62,627 nucleotides of DNA from JAZUCL01 sp045639125 (GTDB taxonomy: Bacteria; Bacillota; Clostridia; Oscillospirales; QAMX01): assembly GCA_045639125.1 (NCBI GenBank), contig JAZUCL010000002.1, positions 1 to 62,627 of the forward strand, read 5' to 3'. How positions within the stretch are numbered: the first letter of the stretch is position 1; each line of letters starts with the position of its first letter. The position numbers were made by a program, and so were the translations under genes. The notes under the pieces were generated by a model. It was given only the letters and a program-made list of their open reading frames with translations. It searched no databases and was not told the origin of the DNA. Of this stretch, positions 37,051 to 43,567 are shown piece by piece.

Positions 37051-38271
37051 TTGAAGTATTTCAAAATACCACTTCTACTGATTATAGTAATTTTTCTGTT
37101 ATCAGTATCGGTTTTTGCCACAGACGTTACTATCGTCTGTAATGGCAATACTCTTAATTTTTCGGATTCTACCCCCTACTTTGATAAAACTGCGGGTCGT
37201 ATTTATGTGCCTGTCCGTCCATTGACAGAGGCTCTTTATGCTGATGTAACGTACGAATCAACAAATAAAATCGTTACAATTAAAACTGACACAGTCACAG
37301 TAAAACTTCAAATTGGCAGTAGCGATGCCTATGTCAACGATGTATTAGTTCCCCTTGACGCTCCTGCGTATATACTTGAGGGTAGAACCTACGTCCCACT
37401 CCGTTTTGTGTCAGAGAGTTTTCTCATGGATGTTTCATACGATTCAAGTACGTTAACGGCAAATTTAACAAATAAAAAACAACTTGAACTTGGCATGAGT
37501 CTGTACGAGGCAAAACTTCTCTACGGCGAGCCTAATCGTATTGACACTACAGAAAAAGGATATGAATTTCACGTCTACAACGAGGATTTATTAAACTATA
37601 CACTTATTGGTATCGCTGACGGAAAAGTTGTATCATACTATATTGGTGCGGCAAATTGGATGCAGTCAAACGGTTTGATAAGCGGTATGTCTCGTGATCG
37701 TGCAACTATATGTTATCCGGAAGATGAATATAGTAAAGTAGAAACGAACAGTTACGATATTTTTAGCAGCAATGATTTTACTTCTACCCTTTTCTATGAC
37801 GAGAATAATAGTGTTCATGCAATCCTTGTGGAAAAAGCAGAATATACGAATAAATCTAACGTTACATCGGAAGTTCTCAACTCATTTGAATTAGAAATTG
37901 CTGACCTTGTAAACGTACAACGTGCAAGAAAGAGCCTTCCCACACTCCAGATAGATGTAGGCGTATCGGCTGTGGCAAAACAGCATGCCGCAGACATGGC
38001 AACTTCAAATTTCTTTTCCCATACAGGCTCTGACAAATCAACTCCCAATAGTAGATTAGAGTCAGCAGGTTATTCGAACTTCTATCAACTTGAAATAATT
38101 GCAGAGGCATATCCAAACGCTATATGTGCTTTTTCCGGGCACATGATTTTAAGTGACTACCACGAAATATTAGAGGCTTCGTATAAGAAGATAGGTGTTG
38201 GTGTTGCATACAACACAAAATCCGATGGCATTTTGTATTATAATCACATTTTCTATGCAGACAAAAGATAA
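37051..38271 (+). CDS. Secreted CAP/SCP-domain protein with copper-amine-oxidase-like N-domain
   Basis: This 406-residue exported protein has a signal peptide to about residue 28. An N-terminal pair of beta repeats of the 'copper amine oxidase N-terminal' type follows (RIYVPVRPLTEAL, RTYVPLRFVSESF). A linker domain with GMSLYEAKLLYGEP comes next. A C-terminal CAP domain (LVNVQRARKSLPTL, AAKQHAADMA-like helix, HTGSDKSTPNSRLESAGY) completes it. AAAGGAG lies eight bases before a TTG at 37051, the same arrangement as the PBP two genes earlier, so TTG is chosen over the in-frame ATG at 37033. Confidence 0.85.
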   Translation: MKYFKIPLLLIIVIFLLSVSVFATDVTIVCNGNTLNFSDSTPYFDKTAGRIYVPVRPLTEALYADVTYESTNKIVTIKTDTVTVKLQIGSSDAYVNDVLVPLDAPAYILEGRTYVPLRFVSESFLMDVSYDSSTLTANLTNKKQLELGMSLYEAKLLYGEPNRIDTTEKGYEFHVYNEDLLNYTLIGIADGKVVSYYIGAANWMQSNGLISGMSRDRATICYPEDEYSKVETNSYDIFSSNDFTSTLFYDENNSVHAILVEKAEYTNKSNVTSEVLNSFELEIADLVNVQRARKSLPTLQIDVGVSAVAKQHAADMATSNFFSHTGSDKSTPNSRLESAGYSNFYQLEIIAEAYPNAICAFSGHMILSDYHEILEASYKKIGVGVAYNTKSDGILYYNHIFYADKR

Positions 38272-38304
38272 ACTAACGATATTTAATATTTGGAGGAACA
38301 AAGA

Positions 38305-39111
38305 ATGAAACTATGTTTTTCTACTGTCGGTTGTCCCAGTTGGTCTTGGAGTGAAATTTTGTCAGTTGCAAAAGACCTTTCCCTTGACGGTGTCGAACTT
38401 CGTGGTATCGGTAAAAATTTATACTTGCCGCAAAACGATTTATTCTCACCCGAGAACATTGATAAAGTAAGAGCCGATTTAACAAAAAGCGGTTTGGAAG
38501 TTTCATGTCTTACAACTGAAGTTCTTCTCCACAGCCGTGATCTTAACTACCTCGCATCAGCAAGAATGTATATTGCACTTGCGGCGAATCTCGATGTGCC
38601 TTATATTCGTCTGCTTGCCGACACTTCACCCGCCCCTGTTGGCGATATAGATGAAGAACTTGTATTATCACGATTAAAGACTCTTGCACCTATCGCTCAA
38701 GCAAGCGGTGTAACGCTTCTTGTAGAAACAAACGGTGTCTATGCAGATACTGCTAAACTTGCTCGTTTAATTGAGGCAGTTGACTCACCGGCAGTTGGTG
38801 TGTTGTGGGATATCCACCACCCATACCGTTATTTTGGGGAAAGTCCTACTGTATCCTATGAGAACATTGGCAAGTATACTCACCACGTCCACGTCAAAGA
38901 CAGCATCTTAGATAATGGAACGCTTCGCTATAAAATGCTTGGTTACGGAGATTTACCAATAGCCGAGTGTTTGTCAATACTTAAAGCAAATAACTATGAC
39001 GGATATATATCATTAGAATGGACGAAGCGTTGGAACCAAGAACTTGAAGATGCAGGCATTGTATTTAGTCACTTTGCTTACGCAATTAAGTCAATGTGGA
39101 ATAAGGCATAA
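38305..39111 (+). CDS. Sugar phosphate isomerase/epimerase (TIM barrel)
   Basis: This 268-residue protein belongs to the xylose-isomerase-like TIM barrel family (AP endonuclease 2 superfamily). Metal ligands are suggested by LLVETNG (Glu), LWDIHHPYR (Asp, His), HVHVKDS and ISLEWTKRW. The substrate is unknown, and relatives act on inosose, hydroxypyruvate or keto-sugars. GGAGG lies eight bases before the ATG at 38305. A terminator follows the stop, so it closes the rightward chromosomal run before the prophage. Confidence 0.88.
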   Translation: MKLCFSTVGCPSWSWSEILSVAKDLSLDGVELRGIGKNLYLPQNDLFSPENIDKVRADLTKSGLEVSCLTTEVLLHSRDLNYLASARMYIALAANLDVPYIRLLADTSPAPVGDIDEELVLSRLKTLAPIAQASGVTLLVETNGVYADTAKLARLIEAVDSPAVGVLWDIHHPYRYFGESPTVSYENIGKYTHHVHVKDSILDNGTLRYKMLGYGDLPIAECLSILKANNYDGYISLEWTKRWNQELEDAGIVFSHFAYAIKSMWNKA

Positions 39112-39119
39112 CTATAAAT

Positions 39120-39160
39120 AGCCGATTGTATTATTAAAGTACAGTCGGCTTTTCATTTTT
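39120..39160 (+). terminator. Terminator after the isomerase gene
   Basis: AGCCGATTGTA pairs with TACAGTCGGCT (one mismatch) around a nine-base loop, followed by TTTTCATTTTTT. Confidence 0.85.
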
Positions 39161-39335
39161 TATTGAATTTTTTATTACAAGAATTGAAAAATAAAAAATA
39201 TCAAAATTGCCAGCGGTGGCAAAAATTAAGTTGTATTTGTTTTTGTTGAAAGGGCAATCTAATGTTGCAAGGTTCGAGTGAGAGCAATCGAACTTGACCT
39301 TTTAAAATAAATATAAAACAATAAGGAGAAAAACT

Positions 39336-39593
39336 ATGGCAAAGTCTAATGGTTCTCTCGTGCCTGAAGCACGTGAAGCACTCGACAGATTCAAGATGGA
39401 AGCAGCAAGCGAAGTTGGCGTTAACCTTAAACAAGGTTACAACGGTGACTTGACCTCTAAGCAGGCCGGTTCTGTAGGCGGTCAGATGGTTAAGAACATC
39501 TGTCCTGTACGAACAAGAGTGTGTATGCGCAACAACCGAAATGTTAATGGGCATATCGAATCTGTTACATACAAATATAACATCACAATATAA
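39336..39593 (+). CDS. Alpha/beta small acid-soluble spore protein with foreign C-terminus
   Basis: Residues 1 to about 53 are a normal alpha/beta SASP, a DNA-coating spore protein (EALDRFKMEAASEVGVNL, QGYNGDLTSKQAGSVGGQMV). It should end with a short segment like KKMIEEYEK. Instead about 30 unrelated residues follow (CPVRTRVCMRNNRN to KYNITI). Phage-type genes begin right after, so the gene appears cut by integration and its last codons supplied by the inserted element. AAGGAG lies ten bases before the ATG. The GPR-protease recognition segment (EVGVNL) is intact, so a hybrid spore protein may still be made. Confidence 0.85.
   Translation: MAKSNGSLVPEAREALDRFKMEAASEVGVNLKQGYNGDLTSKQAGSVGGQMVKNICPVRTRVCMRNNRNVNGHIESVTYKYNITI
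39488..39503. other. Probable left attachment junction (attL) of the prophage
   Basis: The SASP reading frame stops matching its family just after the codons for GGQMVK, around 39488-39500, and everything to the right is phage-like. The exact core cannot be set because the right junction lies outside the window. A recombinase gene was not seen within the window and should lie near the other end. Confidence 0.55.
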
Positions 39594-39598
39594 CAAGA

Positions 39599-39627
39599 AA
39601 AAGTCTCTTAGTTTTCTAAGAGACTTT
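39599..39627. terminator. Bidirectional terminator at the prophage edge
   Basis: AAAGTCTCTTAG-TTTT-CTAAGAGACTTT is followed by ATTATTT on the plus strand and by TTTCTTG on the minus strand. It ends the hybrid SASP gene and the leftward phage operon; the stop codon of the small gene at 39616 lies in the stem. Confidence 0.8.
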
Positions 39628-39768
39628 ATTATTTCGACATTTTTGATATATTAAACTACTCATCTTGTTTTTTTCTTTTTCAGTGATTATACCCTTTTCA
39701 TAAAGAATGTCGTTAAAATAGGTAAGCCATATTTCTTTTACCGATATGTTTGTTGTTGAATTTATCAT
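39616..39768 (-). CDS. Small SHOCT-like phage protein, 50 aa
   Basis: GGGAG lies seven bases before an ATG on the minus strand. The 50-residue product has the pattern IWLTYFNDILYEKGIITEKE then KMSSLIYQKC, which resembles the short SHOCT-like helical proteins found next to recombinases in clostridial phages and mobile elements. It is the last gene of the leftward phage block, immediately beside the attachment junction. A role in recombination directionality is possible, but this is inferred from position only. Confidence 0.6.
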   Translation of the reverse strand: MINSTTNISVKEIWLTYFNDILYEKGIITEKEKNKMSSLIYQKCRNNKVS

Positions 39769-39798
39769 TTTATCTCTCCCTAATATGTTGTTTTCTAC

Positions 39799-39930
39799 TT
39801 ATATATTCTCCATAATCTGTTTAACAATATTCAATTTGTGTCGCAATTGAATGAAAATTTCATCGTCATCTCCAATATAGTTTGTCGAGTAGGCGGTATA
39901 GCAATGTAGGTCGAAAGTGTTTGCAAGTAT
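39799..39930 (-). pseudogene. In-frame continuation of the gene at 39931 beyond a TAA
   Basis: Directly after the TAA of the 39931 gene the same frame stays open for 43 more codons with good coding character (NTFDLHCYTAYSTNYIGDDD, ending KLNIVKQIMENI). It has no start codon or ribosome site of its own. It looks like the C-terminal part of the same protein, cut off by the stop. The bases around the stop contain GCAACA and GCAAACA nine bases apart, which could mark a small insertion. Confidence 0.45.
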
Positions 39931-40152
39931 TTATGTTGCAACCCCACCTGATGCTACCTGTATATTTACAAAGGATTTTATTTCTGCAATTTCGTCTACT
40001 TCTCTTACTTGCACACAATATAATTTACCATCAAGGGTGAAGTAAAAATCATCGGTATGTTCAAGTTCTATATGTCCTTCGTGATGCCAATCACCATAGA
40101 TAGTGTCAATTACCTTTTGAGCAAGTGTATTTGTTATAATATCCATCTGCAT
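39931..40152 (-). CDS. Phage protein of unknown function, 73 aa, probably prematurely ended
   Basis: The product (MQMDIITNTLAQKVIDTIYG, later FYFTLDGKLYCVQVREVDE) is an alpha-beta protein that I do not recognise. Its ATG overlaps the stop of the upstream gene as TAATG, so translation is coupled. The frame continues beyond its TAA (39931-39933) as described for 39799-39930, suggesting an original length of about 117 residues. Confidence 0.65.
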   Translation of the reverse strand: MQMDIITNTLAQKVIDTIYGDWHHEGHIELEHTDDFYFTLDGKLYCVQVREVDEIAEIKSFVNIQVASGGVAT

Positions 40153-40361
40153 TAAGACTCACACTCTCTTTCACATAAAGCATCTATTGCATCATTCTTG
40201 TTCTTGTTAATCTTCTTAATTGCTCTTAAACAAGAGGACATTTCAGCATTATCTTTTTCAATATGGTCTATGTTATTTTCTATACACTCCATAAGAATTT
40301 TGACCGCTTTTACCTCTTCGTTTAGTTCAATTATTGTTTCTATTGCTTTTTGAAAACTCAT
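40152..40361 (-). CDS. Small coiled-coil phage protein, 69 aa
   Basis: GGAGG lies five bases before the ATG. The product is almost wholly helical and charged, with a heptad-like pattern (ELNEEVKAVKILMECIENNI, HIEKDNAEMSSCLRAIKKI). No family is recognised. It is coupled to the next gene by a one-base overlap within the leftward phage block. Confidence 0.7.
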   Translation of the reverse strand: MSFQKAIETIIELNEEVKAVKILMECIENNIDHIEKDNAEMSSCLRAIKKINKNKNDAIDALCERECES

Positions 40362-40398
40362 ATTTACCTCCTGTTAAAATTGTTCTTTTCAAGACTTT

Positions 40399-41157
40399 TT
40401 AAGATGCTTTATAATTTTTATCATTAGCAACTAACACTTTATAAGAATACAAAGCATCATAAACTTTCTTAGGAATAACGTTCTTATACTCTTCGGCTAT
40501 ACGTTTTATGGTTGATTCTTTTTTATTAGCATAAACCCCATAAGCAATGTCTATGGTATCGTATGTACCCAACTCTGTTCCGCCATATCGTGCGATAAAC
40601 TTTCCGGATTTTGTTTGAAGTATGCCATTTGGCAAACCTCTGCTATTTGTTTTATTTGAAAACAACATATTAATTCTTTGGGGTACCAACAAACAAGTTT
40701 TAGGAGAATATATGTTGCAATTGGGATATAATATATCTTTGTCTATATGCAACCGACCATCTACTTTGTATTCGTTCTCTTCATACCAGTCGCCAAAGTT
40801 TTGAAAATTCAACCATTCATCACATATAGTACATTTCCCATAGTACGCTAAAAGATTGCCTTTGGGGTTATAACAACGATTTAGCATATCTGCCCATAGG
40901 TCGTATATATAGTTGTAATCGCCGTCGATGCTTGCAGTATGTTTGCCTACTCCAAGATAGCCCACCCCATACCTTGTTTTATCGTAAGGATTCTTGATAT
41001 TACCTCTTCTGAAGTTTACATATGAAGAATTTTTCTTAATGTAATGATAATCGTCTTGAAATTCAACATCAATATCATCGCTTGTCCTATAACAAACAAT
41101 TTTCATTGGGGTTCCAAAATTATTTTTTCTTACTTCGCCTGTTCTATCTTTTATCAT
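40399..41157 (-). CDS. HNH/AP2-type phage homing-endonuclease-like protein, 252 aa
   Basis: The middle part (YDLWADMLNRCYNPKG, YYGKCTICDEWLNFQNFGDW, GRLHIDKDILYPNCNIYSPKTC) is the pattern of phage HNH-like proteins related to homing endonucleases. The C-terminal part (NGILQTKSGKFIARYGGTEL, GTYDTIDIAYGVY) is an AP2-type DNA-binding domain. The N-terminus (GTPMKIVCYRTSDDIDVEF) is also typical. Such genes are free-standing and often non-essential. The first His of a classical HNH triad is not obvious, so activity is uncertain. No good ribosome site precedes the ATG. Confidence 0.7.
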   Translation of the reverse strand: MIKDRTGEVRKNNFGTPMKIVCYRTSDDIDVEFQDDYHYIKKNSSYVNFRRGNIKNPYDKTRYGVGYLGVGKHTASIDGDYNYIYDLWADMLNRCYNPKGNLLAYYGKCTICDEWLNFQNFGDWYEENEYKVDGRLHIDKDILYPNCNIYSPKTCLLVPQRINMLFSNKTNSRGLPNGILQTKSGKFIARYGGTELGTYDTIDIAYGVYANKKESTIKRIAEEYKNVIPKKVYDALYSYKVLVANDKNYKAS

Positions 41158-41232
41158 ATGGTTTACAGTAGCTACACTTTATTCCTTTCTGATTTATTCT
41201 TATATTTAATTATTCTCCGTCTGTTTTAAGAT

Positions 41233-41733
41233 TTAGCGTAATAATTCAATGTTGATTTCTCCACCAAAAACATCTATATTCTCAATCTTTAATGAACCTA
41301 ACGAAGAATCTTCTACCGTAATATTTGTTGTGTTTCCCAATATTGCTTCAATCTTTTGAAGTCTATCAATTAATGTGTGCAAATCATAAGGATGACTTTC
41401 AATTATTTTTGTACTATCAGCAAATATATAATCTTGCTTTTCTGCAAAAAGACAGATATATGGAATCCACTCTCGAATATACTTTAAATCGCATGTAGCC
41501 AAGTCAATGGTGGCTGCCGATAGTTTATATCCTCGTGCATTTTCAGATGGTCTTATCCATTTATATACTGTGCCATCTTCCATAGCCACATAACTTTCAT
41601 TTATACTTCTTATCCTTTTTATGACTTTACTTTTGGGATTATTTTGAATATAAACACCAAACATATATTCAGCAAATTCTCTATCTGTCGTAAATACTCC
41701 GTATTTAGGCTTAACGCCTTGCGGTAAATTCAT
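41233..41733 (-). CDS. Phage protein of unknown function, 166 aa
   Basis: GGAGG lies six bases before the ATG. The product starts MNLPQGVKPKYGVFTTDREF and contains YVAMEDGTVYKWIRPSENARG, then a helical segment (DLHTLIDRLQKIEAIL) and a beta-rich end. Residues around EYMFGVY and GYKLSAATID suggest a small alpha-beta fold. No family is recognised. It sits between the HNH/AP2 gene and a tnpB remnant in the leftward phage block. Confidence 0.65.
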   Translation of the reverse strand: MNLPQGVKPKYGVFTTDREFAEYMFGVYIQNNPKSKVIKRIRSINESYVAMEDGTVYKWIRPSENARGYKLSAATIDLATCDLKYIREWIPYICLFAEKQDYIFADSTKIIESHPYDLHTLIDRLQKIEAILGNTTNITVEDSSLGSLKIENIDVFGGEINIELLR

Positions 41734-41764
41734 TGTTTTCCTCCTGTTAAAATCTCAGATTTAT

Positions 41765-41781
41765 TGGGTTTTTGAAACCCA
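41765..41781 (-). repeat. Hairpin at the 3' end of the tnpB remnant
   Basis: On the minus strand TGGGTTT-CAA-AAACCCA lies two bases after the tnpB stop codon. IS200/IS605 elements carry such subterminal hairpins at their right end, so this is a candidate for the surviving right end of the element. Confidence 0.4.
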
Positions 41782-41782
41782 T

Positions 41783-42529
41783 TTACACAACAAGTTGTGA
41801 TGGATGTAAACCCACACCCTCTATTCCCTCGCTAAAAGCATCGGGAAATACCTTTTTAATAATTTGGTATGCACCATTGACATCAGCATTGATTGTTTTA
41901 ACAGAATCGCTTACAAACAAACCCCTATATATTCTTCTCTCTTTTTTATAGTTTTCTTTAACAGGTTCTTCATTGTCTAAAAACGACGTGCCGGATGTAT
42001 ATCCTTCTTCAGTCTCAATACAGACAATTCCGTTTTGCTAACATTTACTTTTGACCTGTGCTATAAACATCTCGTATGGTATGTAAGTGAAGTTTTGCAT
42101 ACATCCTGTTTCCTGCTTCCACTTCTTGTTAAGACCAATCACAACGGCATCCACGTTATTTTCAACGCAATAATCAATCATTCTTTTGCTGATACAGTGC
42201 ATTACATACTTGATTTTCTCATACCTTTTGTTGGTAAGAGCCTCCAACCTTTTACTCCAATCTTGATTATGTTTCTTCTTTAAATCAGATTGAAACTCGG
42301 CTTTCTTCCTATTATAATATTGGTTAATAGATTTCAACTCACCGCCCTTCACTACAAATGGTTGTTCCCCAAAGTTATTTGCAACCGTTATAAAATTTTC
42401 TACACCCAAATCCACGCCACAAATTCTCTCGACATTTTGAGTTGGTTCAGGAGTTTCAACCTCATAAACAATCTCCATAATGTAATATTCTCTCTTTGGA
42501 ACGAATCTACATTGTAATAATTTACCCTT
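41783..42529 (-). pseudogene. tnpB: Decayed IS200/IS605-type TnpB
   Basis: The frame encodes the C-terminal two thirds of a TnpB RNA-guided nuclease. RFVPKREYYIMEIVYEVE, the RuvC-I motif GVDLGVENF, VVIGLNKKWKQETG (second acidic part) and INADVNGAYQI (third RuvC Asp) are present. It lacks the ~120 N-terminal residues: a TAA precedes the open part at 42530. It also has an internal TAG at 42038-42040, where relatives usually read Glu after a Cys, followed by intact sequence to the end (VGLHPSQLVV). No TnpA gene is present. The element is therefore dead unless it makes only an RNA. Confidence 0.85.
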
Positions 42530-42545
42530 TTACATAACAATCTTT

Positions 42546-42875
42546 TCATCCGATTCTCCTTATATAATTCCTAATAAAGTCTTCGCACACATCTATAGTA
42601 AGACGATTTACAAATTCTGAAGGAGTTTGTTTTTGATTATAGGCATCAACAATCATATTTAGGTCAAACTTATAATGAAAGTCGTTGGTAAAATTCAGCA
42701 CAATGAATTCGCCATTTACAAATCTTGCTACGACAACATTATGAAGATGACCGTCCGCTCCACGTCTTGTCTGCATAGCTTCTGTGGTATCTTTATCGAA
42801 ACTAAAAGATATTACCCTTAGTTCCTCTTGTATCAATTCTAAAACCTTATGTTCAAATTCATAATATCCAGTCAT
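42546..42875 (-). CDS. Phage protein of unknown function, 109 aa
   Basis: GGAGG lies five bases before the ATG at 42875. An in-frame TTG at 42887 overlaps that site and is rejected. The product (MTGYYEFEHKVLELIQEELR, later HNVVVARFVNGEFIVLNF) is a small alpha-beta protein with a central beta hairpin. It is not recognised. The tnpB remnant begins right after its stop, so its downstream neighbour may have been replaced by the insertion. Confidence 0.65.
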   Translation of the reverse strand: MTGYYEFEHKVLELIQEELRVISFSFDKDTTEAMQTRRGADGHLHNVVVARFVNGEFIVLNFTNDFHYKFDLNMIVDAYNQKQTPSEFVNRLTIDVCEDFIRNYIRRIG

Positions 42876-42908
42876 TTTTACCTCCAAATTAAAATCACGA
42901 TAAAAGTC

Positions 42909-42983
42909 CTATTCTATGTCCGTAAATTGCACATGATAGACAAACGCCTCGCATAAGTGATAAAAAAGATTCATATAATCCAT
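42909..42983 (-). CDS. Tiny phage ORF, 24 aa
   Basis: An ATG overlapping the end of the HD-domain gene region opens 24 codons (MDYMNLFYHLCEAFVYHVQF plus TDIE). AAGGAAG of the preceding gene's end lies eight bases before it. The peptide is aromatic and helical. Support is limited to the ribosome site and tight packing. Confidence 0.35.
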   Translation of the reverse strand: MDYMNLFYHLCEAFVYHVQFTDIE

Positions 42984-42984
42984 A

Positions 42985-43557
42985 TCATTCTTCCTTTTCT
43001 AATAGATAAGTCGCCTCTTGGTCTGCTTCATGAAGTGCCAACACCAACGGATATTTGCCCATTGCTTTACCGAGAGCATTATAGTTTTCTTTCGGTTCAG
43101 ACCAGCCCATATGCCATCTGATACTATATCTCTCAACAGGTGTGAGTTTGATGTATTCTTCAATCATCATTACGCTCTTTTCGCCGTGTCCATAAGGAAC
43201 TTTATCGTCTATTGTGTAGAACGGAACTTTCTCCCAAACACCAGTTTCATCATTTTTCTTATTGCGATATTCAACTGTGTAGAAATAGGTCTTACATAAG
43301 TCGTGCAACAACGCACAGATTATAAGACTTTCTTCGGAGATGTCTTTGTAAACTTCCGCCCACATAGTATTATTCTCTTTTTCTTTGAGACATTTATATA
43401 CATTTAAACTGTGTTCTAACAGACCACCCTCATGACAAGAATGGAATCTCGTACTTGCAGGTGCTGTATAGAAATCACTTTTTCTTATGAACTCTAAGAG
43501 GGCTTCAATGCCCTCTCTTTTTGTACTCAGCAATAATTCTTCAAACTGTTTAATCAT
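42985..43557 (-). CDS. Phage HD-domain phosphohydrolase
   Basis: This 190-residue protein has the HD metal-binding pattern: FHSCHEGGLLEHSLNVYK, then LLHDLCK, then YGHGEKSVMM and RWHMGW. Such proteins are common in Firmicute phages and probably hydrolyse nucleotides or nucleic-acid-linked phosphates. Its position after the DNA polymerase gene suggests nucleotide-pool work during replication. It follows the polymerase stop by ten bases. Confidence 0.85.
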   Translation of the reverse strand: MIKQFEELLLSTKREGIEALLEFIRKSDFYTAPASTRFHSCHEGGLLEHSLNVYKCLKEKENNTMWAEVYKDISEESLIICALLHDLCKTYFYTVEYRNKKNDETGVWEKVPFYTIDDKVPYGHGEKSVMMIEEYIKLTPVERYSIRWHMGWSEPKENYNALGKAMGKYPLVLALHEADQEATYLLEKEE

Positions 43558-43567
43558 TTTGACTCTC

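Noticed and set aside
39112..39335. Forespore sigma-G promoter ahead of the SASP gene
   Set aside because: A sigma-G promoter is expected, but no clear -35/-10 match could be picked; only hairpins (TTGCCA-GCGG-TGGCAA at 39207, GTTCGA/TCGAAC further on) are visible.
42038..42040. TAG in tnpB read as a recoded codon, as in phages that reassign TAG to Gln
   Set aside because: Several genes of the same block end at TAG (39616, 42909, 58313, 60264), so TAG works as a stop here; decay of tnpB is simpler.
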